Source: CAYHHI01 sp964356335
Lineage (GTDB): Bacteria > Arandabacterota > Arandabacteria > Arandabacterales > Arandabacteraceae
Assembly (NCBI GenBank): GCA_964356335.1
Contig: CAYHHI010000005.1
Span: 46,763-110,762, forward strand
Length of the DNA stretch: 64,000 nt
Reading direction: 5' to 3'
This document shows, one piece after another, positions 35,590 to 44,357 of this stretch. Made by a program: the position numbers and the translations under genes. Numbering within the stretch: the stretch's first letter is position 1; each line of letters opens with the position of its first letter. The notes under the pieces were generated by a model that searched no databases, was not told the origin of the DNA, and was given only the letters and a program-made list of their open reading frames with translations.

Positions 35590-37185
35590 CTACCTGAGGA
35601 CTACTATCTTTGCCTGGCAGCTGGGTTCTGATGGATCCTTCACAAAAACGATGCCCGGGCTCAGTCCCTCGGTGACGATGCTGACGTCAAGGGTGCCCGA
35701 TGGCGGGTGTGTGGTCAGCAGGCATCTCCCGAGGACATCGTACATGGATAGCTGATCCACAGGGTTTGGCAATCTGATCCGCAGCGGGCTGCCTATCCTT
35801 AGCGGGTTGGGAGAGACCACCAATCTAGGTGAGCGCCCAGAACCGTCACCGCGAGTTGCTGCGGCAGCCTCCGGAACAAGCAGGAATTCCGGGTAGACAA
35901 CCATTACAGGATGTGACACGGCGGTGCGTACAGCGAACTTCATCCAGTCAACTTCATCCTCCACATCGATCAATAGACCAGGATATCCAGTGGTGTCGAT
36001 CCTTACCCACTCATTCGAGCACTGAACGTCCGTCCTCACGTAATCCAGTGGCCGCCAGTCGAAGTCCACCTTCGTATATATGATTGCGGCGGACGCCACA
36101 GAATCGTAGACCGACTTCAACCATAGGGAGAAGGCATTCTTGCCCAACTCTGGGCCGTAACAGCAAAACTGAGCCTCGCTGTAAACCCGCAAGCAGCGTG
36201 TGCCCTCGACAGGCCGGGGTGTCAAAGTGTCCCAATTGCAGTTCCCCGTGAATCCATCTGGCTTGCCATTGTGGTCCAGATCGCACAGCATGCTCGCTTG
36301 AGGAAGCTGGTTCTCGAGAGGATCAGGATGGCCGTTCTGTATTCGCTGCACCCCATCACCACAGGTCAGTACTTCGATGTCTTTCTCGTCCAACCACTCA
36401 ATCAGCGAGTCCACCTTGTTGACCTGCTCCATGTCCTGAGCATGGGAAACCGCCAGGTACCAGAGCCCGGAGGCTACGGCATCCGCGATGCCTGTCTTCA
36501 CCTCCTGGAGGCCCCGATAATCCATCGTGGTATAGGGAACATTGAAGAATGGGAAGCGATCAGGGAAGTTGTGGCCACGCAGATTCAAGTGAGCTGTATT
36601 GGCGAACGCTCCCATTCCTAGTGCATAGGCATACATGGTGCCAATCAGCTGATACATGCTGTCATTCACGTCACCAACCCACTTCCATTCAGGATGATCC
36701 GGAACACAGCCGTGCCAGCTTCCCCCGCCGGGCTGGTTCCAACCCGTGACCTGAATCCCTAAGGAGTCAAGTATGTAAAGGCTCCTCCGGCAAAGGCTAT
36801 CCCAATCAGCGACATTTGCGAAAGTGTAGGGAATCCAATTGTCAACCCCGTCATCGAGGGTATCAACACGAGTTGCCCACACGTAGTCATGCCTTGTAGT
36901 GTGGTCCTGTACCTCATGCCCCGCCTGGTAAATCTCCTGCATCTTCCAGGCGTCGTGATCGATTCCCAGGGCGGAGACCTCGGTGATGTATCCGAAGCTG
37001 GCTTTGAAGCCGCACTGTTCCAAGGCAGGGAAGAGATGGGTGTAGTGCAGGTCATGGGTGTCATCAAACTGAAGGGTCACGAAACCAGTTCGTTTCACGT
37101 AGTCGGCGTACATCTGTGAGGGGCTCGTGAATAAGATGGCACAAGGTGTCAGGAAAACTGCAATGGCTTTCAGTGAGCGCCCCAT
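35590..37185 (-). CDS. Secreted polysaccharide deacetylase with C-terminal sorting domain
   Basis: A 531-residue exported NodB-fold protein. Motif 1 is VTLQFDDTHDL (catalytic and metal Asp) and motif 2 is the metal-binding DHTTRH (His-x3-His), both near the N-terminus. A NPxxG-like VTGWNQPGGGSWHG loop and LWYLAVSHAQDM follow. The C-terminus (VVSPNPLRIGSPLRIRLP, then YDVLGRCLL, ending KIVVLR) is FlgD/type IX-like. The ATG at 37185 begins a signal peptide (SLKAIAVFLTPCAILFTSPS) but lacks a strong ribosome site; the frame extends 85 codons further without support. It probably modifies extracellular glycans. Confidence 0.85.
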   Translation of the reverse strand: MGRSLKAIAVFLTPCAILFTSPSQMYADYVKRTGFVTLQFDDTHDLHYTHLFPALEQCGFKASFGYITEVSALGIDHDAWKMQEIYQAGHEVQDHTTRHDYVWATRVDTLDDGVDNWIPYTFANVADWDSLCRRSLYILDSLGIQVTGWNQPGGGSWHGCVPDHPEWKWVGDVNDSMYQLIGTMYAYALGMGAFANTAHLNLRGHNFPDRFPFFNVPYTTMDYRGLQEVKTGIADAVASGLWYLAVSHAQDMEQVNKVDSLIEWLDEKDIEVLTCGDGVQRIQNGHPDPLENQLPQASMLCDLDHNGKPDGFTGNCNWDTLTPRPVEGTRCLRVYSEAQFCCYGPELGKNAFSLWLKSVYDSVASAAIIYTKVDFDWRPLDYVRTDVQCSNEWVRIDTTGYPGLLIDVEDEVDWMKFAVRTAVSHPVMVVYPEFLLVPEAAAATRGDGSGRSPRLVVSPNPLRIGSPLRIRLPNPVDQLSMYDVLGRCLLTTHPPSGTLDVSIVTEGLSPGIVFVKDPSEPSCQAKIVVLR

Positions 37186-37304
37186 AGTCCGGACATTACC
37201 GCCTGATAATGCCACCTGTGCAGCATATGGCCTCGCAATCCTGCCCAATAATGAGTGTACGCCACAAAAGGGTGGCAGGTCAAGAACAAGGAGGCCACTA
37301 TTCT

Positions 37305-37365
37305 CCCACTGTGTCAACATTGGCACCAGATGTGTCAGCCAAACACAACCATGCTCCAGGCACCC
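37305..37365. repeat. 60-bp dispersed direct repeat, copy 1
   Basis: This segment (ending ATGCTCCAGG plus about five bases) aligns without gaps to 39515-39575 at roughly 88-89% identity by eye. Each copy contains GTGTCA twice with a 21-base period. It adjoins the truncated hydrolase fragment. Such paired sites resemble transposase-bound ends of some insertion sequences, but I see no transposase gene. Confidence 0.75.
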
Positions 37366-37367
37366 GC

Positions 37368-37703
37368 AAGTTGGACGCGATAAACGATGCGGTGAAGCAA
37401 TACTTGTCCAGGGAGCAGCTGGATCCCTACGTCGCGACACTTTCGCCGCTGACGCCGACCAACTTCATTGGTCATTCATCGCCTTCGTCGATATTCGTGC
37501 AGTTCGGAACATACGACTCCTGGACACCCAAGATCGCTGCTGACAGATTATTCGAGGCCGCCGGCAAGCCCAAGCAGGTAAGGTGGCACCTGACCTCTCA
37601 CGAGTTTACTGATCTGTAGGCCCTTGTGGGCAGAGCGCGCTGGCTTCAGAAGGAAATCGGAATAGAATCGATCGTGCCCCAGCTGGAGACCTGCCTGAAG
37701 TAA
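37368..37703 (+). pseudogene. Truncated alpha/beta hydrolase fragment with internal stop
   Basis: An open segment encodes FVQFGTYDSWTPKIAADRLF and WHLTSHEFTDL, the acid and His parts of an alpha/beta-hydrolase (dienelactone-hydrolase-like) triad. It is interrupted by TAG at 37617-37619, and the same frame then continues with a plausible C-terminal helix (LVGRARWLQKEIG) to TAA at 37703. The nucleophile-serine half is missing, and the upstream DNA is the dispersed repeat. It is a decayed C-terminal remnant. Confidence 0.6.
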
Positions 37704-37748
37704 ATAGGAAATAGCGACCTTTTCCTGAGGCCTGTCACTGCGGAGGCG

Positions 37749-37794
37749 GCCGCTATGGTATAGCGGCGAAAGCAGGACTGCCCCGCTACTTTCG
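37749..37794. other. Cluster of overlapping inverted repeats
   Basis: GCCGCTAT (37749-37756) pairs with ATAGCGGC (37760-37767) across a 3-base loop. TAGCGG (37761-37766) can instead pair with CCGCTA (37783-37788), and CGAAAG (37767-37772) with CTTTCG (37789-37794). The pairings exclude one another. The origin is unknown. Confidence 0.4.
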
Positions 37795-37865
37795 TTTCAA
37801 TGTCAAAGGTCGTCGAGGGGAATTATGTGGAGATGGGCAGACTCGAGATCGTCATTGCTGGCTGA

Positions 37866-37902
37866 TCCTGTAAGGCTATTCCTGTAAGGCTATTTCTGTA
37901 GG
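37866..37902. repeat. 14-bp tandem repeat
   Basis: TCCTGTAAGGCTAT occurs twice in tandem (37866-37893), with a partial, mutated third copy up to 37902. It lies just before the AT-rich metallophosphoesterase gene. Confidence 0.7.
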
Positions 37903-37947
37903 TGCGGGATGCCGGAGGCCCAAACAAGGTGCCAACGATCAGAAGAT

Positions 37948-39162
37948 CTAGAATGTTATCACAGATCTCCGATCACTGAGCCGGCCATCTATAAAACTAC
38001 AAACAGAGTTTGGGTCATAGCATTTGCCGCAATTGGGGCACATATTACTCACATGATCAAAGAGGGTTCTGTCCGAGATATATTCATAGTCTATTTCTAC
38101 CCTGTTAGAATATACATAGAAGTATCTTACAGAAGGCCTACCCACGAGTGTGGCCCCGACGCAAATGTATGTGATGCCATTGAAATCCTCTATTCGATTA
38201 GCATGTACATGTCCGTTTATAGATGCGATGACATTTCCATAGTTCTCTAAGATACTCCTCAGATCTTCTCCTCCATCAGGTACTCCGTAGTAGCGAGGGA
38301 CTTTTGGGGTGCTGGACCATCTCGTCCTTGTCGATTCTTGGTCTTCTGTCGCAGATTGCACTTTTGCGAATAGGCAGTTCTGTCCTACTTTCGTAAATGT
38401 CTCAAATTGAGCATTCCAACACTGATTCAATAACGGATAGTGATTGATTAGAAAAGTCGGTTCACTCGGATCTTTGATTAGTTCAGATCTTACCCAGCCT
38501 CTGGTCTTCTCATCAAACAGTACAGTATAGTCAGGCGGATCATAAGGGTTCAGAGTCGGATCGATTACGATGAACTTAAACCCTTTATGATGAAAGACAT
38601 AATGCGTGCTATCATAACCAAAAGCACTTTTCCATGCTGCTTTGTCATCATCCTGGAAATTATCATGATTGCCCACAATGGGATAGTAAGGTGAATTCAG
38701 ATTATTGAGAATTTCTGCTGCTTTGTTCAGTTCCCATGCCTTGGCCTTATCGGAAATGTCTCCTAGTACTATTGTAAAATCTACTCTCGGGACATGGTTC
38801 CTAATGTCGTTGACATAATTCGTCAGCAGTTCCTTTACAATAGATCCTGCCGTCAAGTACTCGGAGTTATCAAAACCAGGTATCATTCTATCATCGCTTA
38901 TATGTGCATCACCTATTGCTGCAAAAACGAATAGTGGTTGATTATCTTCTCCTATCTGTTGTTCAGTTCCGCCTGGGAGCCATAGTCGGTTGCTTCCCGT
39001 AGGCGCAGCATAATCATCCGTCGACAACCCGCCCACTTCGATTCCAAAACACGCGGGACCAATCGTGTTTTCGGGCGTGATTCCCAAGATGGGACCGGGC
39101 TGTCCAAAGCCGGCATGGACTGGCAGCCACCACAATAGACAAACGACGGCCGCTCGCTTCAT
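37948..39162 (-). CDS. Exported calcineurin-like metallophosphoesterase, AT-rich
   Basis: A 404-residue protein with an N-terminal signal peptide (AAVVCLLWWLPVHAGFG) and the full metallophosphoesterase metal site: GDAHIS, VLGDISDK, IVGNHDN, LINHYP and INGHVHANR. It probably hydrolyses phosphoesters outside the cytoplasm. The body is AT-rich: two 60-base lines counted by eye (38041, 38641) have 21 and 23 G+C, against well over half elsewhere. Codon use differs likewise, while the signal-peptide region looks native. The gene lies between direct repeats at 37305 and 39515. Together these suggest recent acquisition. Confidence 0.85.
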   Translation of the reverse strand: MKRAAVVCLLWWLPVHAGFGQPGPILGITPENTIGPACFGIEVGGLSTDDYAAPTGSNRLWLPGGTEQQIGEDNQPLFVFAAIGDAHISDDRMIPGFDNSEYLTAGSIVKELLTNYVNDIRNHVPRVDFTIVLGDISDKAKAWELNKAAEILNNLNSPYYPIVGNHDNFQDDDKAAWKSAFGYDSTHYVFHHKGFKFIVIDPTLNPYDPPDYTVLFDEKTRGWVRSELIKDPSEPTFLINHYPLLNQCWNAQFETFTKVGQNCLFAKVQSATEDQESTRTRWSSTPKVPRYYGVPDGGEDLRSILENYGNVIASINGHVHANRIEDFNGITYICVGATLVGRPSVRYFYVYSNRVEIDYEYISDRTLFDHVSNMCPNCGKCYDPNSVCSFIDGRLSDRRSVITF

Positions 39163-39180
39163 GGCAGTTCCCCTATTGTC

Positions 39181-39405
39181 TCACGGGCCGTTCCCGGCAA
39201 ATAACCGCTCCGGGTCAAACCGCACCCACACCCAAGTTCCAAGTGGCACGCTGTTGCGTGACGGGTGCTCCATGGTCTGGATAATACCACCACGCCAGAT
39301 TTGTATCTCGGTACTCTCGACACGTCGATTATACCCGAGGAGTCTCTTGATCCTCAGGCATGCAACTTTCCTCGGAAATAGTTTACCGGGGACGGGGTCG
39401 TTTTG
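39181..39405 (-). pseudogene. Possible remnant of an ABC ATPase TOBE-like domain
   Basis: The minus-strand frame between stops at 39408-39406 and 39183-39181 has no good start. It ends VPLGTWVWVRFDPERLFAG, which resembles the C-terminal TOBE segment of sugar/polyamine importer ATPases. No ATPase motifs are present, so if real it is a fragment ending 19 bases before the metallophosphoesterase start. The identification is tentative. Confidence 0.25.
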
Positions 39406-39514
39406 TCAAATCGCTTCTTTCCTGGAGAATGTCTGGTTGATGTATAGAAGAAGGCTGTTGCGTGATCGCGGGTCTCTACCATGCGGGCGGCACCAAAGAA
39501 CCAGCGAATATCCG

Positions 39515-39575
39515 CCTACTGTGTCAACCTTGGCACCGGATGTGTCACGCAAGCACAACCATGCTCCAGGCGCCC
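39515..39575. repeat. 60-bp dispersed direct repeat, copy 2
   Basis: Ungapped match to 37305-37365, 2210 bases apart and in the same orientation, with about seven differences. It contains the same two GTGTCA boxes 21 bases apart. The two copies bracket the AT-rich phosphoesterase gene and the hydrolase remnant. The rest of the 39163-39753 gap holds no intact gene. Confidence 0.75.
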
Positions 39576-39610
39576 AGGGCCGGAACCCCGAGCCTTTGTG
39601 AATCGTGGCG

Positions 39611-39641
39611 TTGACTGGCGGCATCCGCGGTGGCATATTAT
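39611..39641 (+). promoter_or_regulatory. Possible promoter of the RND operon
   Basis: TTGACT (39611-39616), a 19-base spacer and TATTAT (39636-39641) lie about 115 bases before the adaptor gene. The spacer is longer than ideal, so support is moderate. Confidence 0.35.
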
Positions 39642-39753
39642 GGTATGGATGTTGCACCTACCATTAAGTAGAGTGGGTCCAGTGTAACCTTGAGGGTTGT
39701 ACGGGCGTCATGACATAGGAAATCCATTCCAACTCGAAACGGAGAGGGCCCAA

Positions 39754-40845
39754 ATGAAGAGGATCATCCAAATCATCTGTTTGGCCGCGATCGCGGCGCT
39801 CGCTTTCGGGCAAGTAGGCTGCGGACGAAAATCCCATTCCGCGCCAAAGAAGGCTGATGAGGTCACTGCCGTGCCTGTGGAAGTTGCCCAGGTCACCGTG
39901 GGGGACATTTCGAATTTCTTCACAGGCACCGCAACCCTTGAGGCCGCAGATGAGACCGACGTGGTTGCAAAAGTCGGCGAGGTTGTGAAGGAGATTCTCG
40001 TTGAAGAAGGCGATTACGTCCATGCGGGCGAGGTCCTCGCGAAGTTGGACGATGAGAAACTCGCCGTCCAACTCGAGCAGGCCCAGGCCAATCTCAAGCA
40101 ACTCGAAAGCGAATACGAGCGGGCCCAGCAACTCTTCAAGGAGAGCTTGATCAGCGCGCAGGACTTCCAGAGGACTGAATACGAATACCAGAACGAGAAG
40201 GCCTCATACGGCCTCTCCAAACTGAACCTGGAGTACACCTCGATCCGGACTCCCATCGGCGGTGTCGTCGCCGAGCGCAGAATCAAGGTCGGCAACATGG
40301 TGCTCGCCAACCAGGCAGCTTTCCGCGTGACAGATCTTGATCCGCTTCTGGCGCTGCTGCATGTACCCGAACGTCAGATAGGCAAGCTCCAGGTGGGGCA
40401 CGTCGCCAATCTCACGGTGGATGCGATCAAGGACGCCCAATTCGCGGGGCAGATCGAACGCATAAGCCCGGTGGTCGATCCCTCGACGGGAACGGTCAAG
40501 GTCACGATCGGCGTGCATGATTCCACGCGCCGGCTCAAGCCCGGCATGTTCGCGCGTATCAACATAATCCATGATGTGCACACCAACGCAGCGCTTGTAC
40601 CCAGGGATGCGATTCTTGAGGAAGATAACCAGCCCGCAGTTTTCGTCGTCAGAGACAACATCGCTTACCGGCAGATCGTGGAGACCGGCTACGTCAATAC
40701 CACACATATCGAGGTCGTCAAGGGGCTTAAGGCGGGTGACACCATTGTCACGGCAGGCAGAGCGAGCCTCAAGGATAGCACCAAGGTCGAACCGGTATCC
40801 AGTGGGGCAGAGACTGCTGCCGAGGCCGGCCCGACTACCAAATGA
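39754..40845 (+). CDS. RND efflux periplasmic adaptor lipoprotein
   Basis: A 363-residue membrane-fusion protein. The signal LAAIAALAFGQVGC ends in a lipobox, so it is probably lipid-anchored like MexA/AcrA. The lipoyl domain is split around a coiled coil (GEVVKEILVEEGDYVHAGEV, then YTSIRTPIGGVVAERRIKVG), followed by beta-barrel and membrane-proximal domains (RRLKPGMFARINIIHD). GGAG precedes the ATG at 39754; the longer frame from 39697 has no signal peptide start. Two RND permease genes follow, but no TolC gene is in this cluster. Confidence 0.9.
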   Translation: MKRIIQIICLAAIAALAFGQVGCGRKSHSAPKKADEVTAVPVEVAQVTVGDISNFFTGTATLEAADETDVVAKVGEVVKEILVEEGDYVHAGEVLAKLDDEKLAVQLEQAQANLKQLESEYERAQQLFKESLISAQDFQRTEYEYQNEKASYGLSKLNLEYTSIRTPIGGVVAERRIKVGNMVLANQAAFRVTDLDPLLALLHVPERQIGKLQVGHVANLTVDAIKDAQFAGQIERISPVVDPSTGTVKVTIGVHDSTRRLKPGMFARINIIHDVHTNAALVPRDAILEEDNQPAVFVVRDNIAYRQIVETGYVNTTHIEVVKGLKAGDTIVTAGRASLKDSTKVEPVSSGAETAAEAGPTTK

Positions 40846-40916
40846 GAGACTGATTATGGTGATTTCAGACTGCATGTCTATGCCCGGATCTCTCCGGAGG
40901 TGGGTGTAGGTCGATC

Positions 40917-43900
40917 ATGAATCTCGTTGATGTATCGATAAGGCGCCGTGTGACCGTGGTGATGTTCACCCTTGCGGTGATCCTATTCGGAGTCGTGTCC
41001 TTCCTCAGGCTCAAGATCAACCTGCTTCCCGATCTCACCTACCCGACTCTGACAGTGCGAACAGAATATGTGGGCGCGGCTCCTGCCGAGATCGAGAACC
41101 TCATATCAAAACCGATCGAAGAGGCCCTCGGCGTCGTGAAGAACGTGACTCGAGTGAGTTCGATTTCGCGGTCGGGGCAGTCGGATGTCGTGCTCGAGTT
41201 TGACTGGGGCACGGATATGGATTACGCCGGCCTCGATGTCCGCGAGAAACTCGACGCGCTTCAGCTTCCCCTTGAAGTGAGACGGCCGTCGGTGCTCAGG
41301 TTTGATCCCTCGCTTGATCCCGTGATGCGCTTCGGACTTCACCAGGACCTGCCGAAGAAGGGGGTGCCGCCCGGCGGGTCCGATGGCGAGCCCGGAAGCG
41401 GGGCCGTGGCCCAACTCGCAATTGCGGGAGGCTACACCAATGGCAAGGCGTATGGTTCCCTCAATGAAGAGAAGCTCAAGGCCCTCAGACGCTTTGCAGA
41501 AGACCAGATCAAGAAGGAGCTCGAAACCGCAAAGGGGGTAGCCGCAGTAAAAGTGAGCGGTGGCCTGGAAGATGAGATTCAGGTCCTCATAGACCAGGCC
41601 CGGACGGCGCAGCTTCAAATCCCGGAGGAGGATGTGGCCCGCCAGCTCGGCGCCGAGAACGTGAACATGTCGGGAGGAAGGCTTGAAGAAGGAACCTACC
41701 AGTACCTGGTACGGACCCTCAATCAGTTCCGTTCGGTCGATGAGATCCGTGACGTGATCATCGCATACCGAGATGGGAAACCCATCTATCTGCGCGATGT
41801 GGCCACGGTCCAGCAAGGCTACAAGGAACGCGAGGCAATCACGCGGCTTGGTGGAGTGGAGGCCGTCGAGATCGCAGTCTACAAGGAAGGCGACGCCAAC
41901 ACCGTCTCGGTCGCCCGCGAGGTGGAGAAGCGGCTCGGTCGTGTGAGAAATAGCCTGCCCCCGGATGTCGAACTCACCAAGGTCTATGATCAGTCAAGCT
42001 TCATCAGGCAATCGGTCAATGAAGTAATCAACGCCGGTCTCGTCGGTGGGATGCTTGCCGTCGTCATCATCTATTTCTTCCTGAGGAATTTCTGGTCAAC
42101 GGTAATCATATCGCTCTCGCTGCCTCTCTCGGTGATCGCGACCTTCAATCTGATGTACGGTGCAGGCCTCACCCTCAATATAATGTCGCTCGGTGGGATT
42201 GCCCTGGGCGTGGGCAAACTTGTCGACGATTCGATCGTCGTACTGGAGAATGTCTCGCGCCACCGCAGGATGGGCAAGGATGCCGTGACAGCTGCTCAGA
42301 ACGGCACCCGCGAGGTTGGGATGGCCGTGACCGCATCGACACTCACCAGCGTGGCTGTCTTTTTCCCGCTGGTGTTTGTCAAAGGCATTTCTGGGCAGTT
42401 GTTCAAGGATCAGGCCCTGACGGTGACCTTCTCGCTGATGGCTTCGCTGGTTGTGGCCCTCACCCTTATCCCGATGCTTGCCTCGATCCAGACCCGGAGG
42501 CGGTCGGCGGTGGGCGTTGGTGTGCCGGGGGCCGGCGCGCTTCCGGCGGTGCCGGACTGCACAGATGGCGGGTGCCCCGATGAAAGCTCAGAGGGCCGCC
42601 CCGATCACGAAATACATGAAGCAGCGGCCCCCCAGCCTGGCAGGCGAGCGGGCCGGTGGCGGGACCGGCTGAGGAATCGACGCGCGAGCGTCTTCGCGGC
42701 ACGAGTGCGGACTGCTGTGTTCGCAGCCGCGCCTATCTTCCTTGTGAGGTTGGTAATCAGAGTATGGGGGACAGCATCCCGCGGATTTCTCTTCATCCTG
42801 GGCCCTGCCCTTGGCGCCTTTCAACGTGGCTACGGAGTTGTTGAGACACGATACCCAATGATTATTGTCTGGGCCCTGGGACACAAGAAGACGGTGATTG
42901 GCACGGCGGTCGGTATGTTCGCCGTGTCACTACTTCTGATTCCCCTGTTGGGCGTTGATCTCATTCCTCAGCTATCGCAGGGAGAGTTCAGCGTGGAGTT
43001 CAGGCTGCCTCCGGGTACACCGCTTGAAGTGACTGACCGGGCCATGAGGGAGGTTCAGGCGGCTGCGAGCGAGATCCCCAAGGTCAGCACCGCCTTCTCC
43101 GTCGCCGGCACTGGTAACCGCATGGATGCCAATCCCGAGCAAGGCGGCGAGAACTGGGGCGATATCGGTATCACGCTGCTACCGGGATCAGGGCGGACGG
43201 ACGAGGAGGCAGTGATGGCGAGATTGCGCCAGCGTCTCGAAGCCATGCCGGGAGTCCAGTACAAGTTCGCACGACCTACGCTTTTCACCTTCAGGACACC
43301 GGTGGAGATTGAAGTCGCAGGTTTTGACCTGGATCACCTGAAGCGCATCAGCAATGAGATCGCGCGGCGCCTGGAAGCGTCGCCGAGATTCGCCGACGTC
43401 AAGTCATCGATGGAGAGTGGTCATCCTGAGATCCAGATCCGTTTTGACCGGGAGCGTGCGGCATCCCTGGGCCTCGCGGTATACCAGGTTGCCGACGGGA
43501 TCGTGAACAAAGTCCGCGGCGAGGTCGCGACGCGCTATTCGTGGCACGATAGGAAGATCGACGTACTGGTGCGTGCGCGTGAAGAGGATAGAAGCTCGGT
43601 CGATAAGATCCGGCAACTCCTGGTCAATCCCGAGAGTAAGCATCCGGTTCCTCTCGACGCTGTCGCAGACATAACCGTAAGCACGGGACCCAGTGAGATA
43701 CGGCGGATTGACCAGGAGCGCGTGGCCCTGGTGACCACCAATCTGAAGTATGGCGATCTCGGCTCGGCGGCTAAGGAGATCAGCGACATCATCCGCCAGG
43801 TTCCCACGCCGGCGGACCTCACGGTCCGCCTTGCCGGCCAGAATGAGGAGATGTCGGTATCCTTCAAGTCGCTCCAGTTTGCCCTTATCCTCGCGGTGTT

Positions 43901-44354
43901 CCTTGTGTATCTGGTGATGGCATCGCAGTTTGAATCTTTCCTGCATCCCTTCGTGATCATGATGACCATGCCGCTTGCTGTGATCGGCGCCGTGCTCGCC
44001 CTCTTCGTCACGGGCTCGAGCATCAGCGTGGTGGTATTCATAGGGCTCATCATGCTCGCGGGGATTGTCGTCAACAATGCCATCGTCTTGATCGATTTTG
44101 TAAACCAGCTTCGGGCCAGGGGAATGTCCAAGGTGGAAGCCGTGATTGAGGGTGGGAAGCTCAGGCTCCGTCCCATCGTGATGACCACGATGACGACGAT
44201 CCTTGGACTGCTTCCGCTTGCGTTGGGAATAGGGGAAGGCGCTGAGATTCGGGCACCGATGGCTATCACGGTGATTGGAGGCCTTGCGATCTCCACGCTC
44301 CTGACCCTTGTTGTTATCCCTGTTGTCTACTGCGTGATGGATCGAAAGCCGTAA
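40917..44354 (+). CDS. RND multidrug-type efflux permease 1
   Basis: An 1145-residue proton-driven inner-membrane pump of the AcrB/HAE-1 family. It shows RRRVTVVMFTLAVILFGVVS at the N-terminus, LNIMSLGGIALGVGKLVDDSIVVLEN (the TM4 region with the conserved Asp pair; split here only by family description) and GLIMLAGIVVNNAIVLIDF in the second half. Between the two halves (about residues 525-630) is a long Pro/Arg/Gly-rich linker with an extra hydrophobic stretch, not found in AcrB. It lies 71 bases after the adaptor gene and only 3 bases before the second permease. Confidence 0.9.
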   Translation: MNLVDVSIRRRVTVVMFTLAVILFGVVSFLRLKINLLPDLTYPTLTVRTEYVGAAPAEIENLISKPIEEALGVVKNVTRVSSISRSGQSDVVLEFDWGTDMDYAGLDVREKLDALQLPLEVRRPSVLRFDPSLDPVMRFGLHQDLPKKGVPPGGSDGEPGSGAVAQLAIAGGYTNGKAYGSLNEEKLKALRRFAEDQIKKELETAKGVAAVKVSGGLEDEIQVLIDQARTAQLQIPEEDVARQLGAENVNMSGGRLEEGTYQYLVRTLNQFRSVDEIRDVIIAYRDGKPIYLRDVATVQQGYKEREAITRLGGVEAVEIAVYKEGDANTVSVAREVEKRLGRVRNSLPPDVELTKVYDQSSFIRQSVNEVINAGLVGGMLAVVIIYFFLRNFWSTVIISLSLPLSVIATFNLMYGAGLTLNIMSLGGIALGVGKLVDDSIVVLENVSRHRRMGKDAVTAAQNGTREVGMAVTASTLTSVAVFFPLVFVKGISGQLFKDQALTVTFSLMASLVVALTLIPMLASIQTRRRSAVGVGVPGAGALPAVPDCTDGGCPDESSEGRPDHEIHEAAAPQPGRRAGRWRDRLRNRRASVFAARVRTAVFAAAPIFLVRLVIRVWGTASRGFLFILGPALGAFQRGYGVVETRYPMIIVWALGHKKTVIGTAVGMFAVSLLLIPLLGVDLIPQLSQGEFSVEFRLPPGTPLEVTDRAMREVQAAASEIPKVSTAFSVAGTGNRMDANPEQGGENWGDIGITLLPGSGRTDEEAVMARLRQRLEAMPGVQYKFARPTLFTFRTPVEIEVAGFDLDHLKRISNEIARRLEASPRFADVKSSMESGHPEIQIRFDRERAASLGLAVYQVADGIVNKVRGEVATRYSWHDRKIDVLVRAREEDRSSVDKIRQLLVNPESKHPVPLDAVADITVSTGPSEIRRIDQERVALVTTNLKYGDLGSAAKEISDIIRQVPTPADLTVRLAGQNEEMSVSFKSLQFALILAVFLVYLVMASQFESFLHPFVIMMTMPLAVIGAVLALFVTGSSISVVVFIGLIMLAGIVVNNAIVLIDFVNQLRARGMSKVEAVIEGGKLRLRPIVMTTMTTILGLLPLALGIGEGAEIRAPMAITVIGGLAISTLLTLVVIPVVYCVMDRKP

Positions 44355-44357
44355 CCC

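Noticed and set aside
35401..35631. 76-codon plus-strand ORF
   Set aside because: Runs into the deacetylase 3' end on the opposite strand; no recognisable features.
37761..37794. H-type pseudoknot
   Set aside because: Both connecting loops would be zero bases long, which is sterically implausible; retained only as alternative hairpins.
39406..39657. 83-codon minus-strand ORF spanning the second dispersed repeat
   Set aside because: It is an open frame through the repeat, with no transposase motif; better treated as non-coding repeat.
42451..42844. Apparent ORFs inside RND permease 1 suggesting a frameshift
   Set aside because: The main frame stays open through the linker and both flanks keep RND motifs in the same frame, so these are GC-rich shadows.
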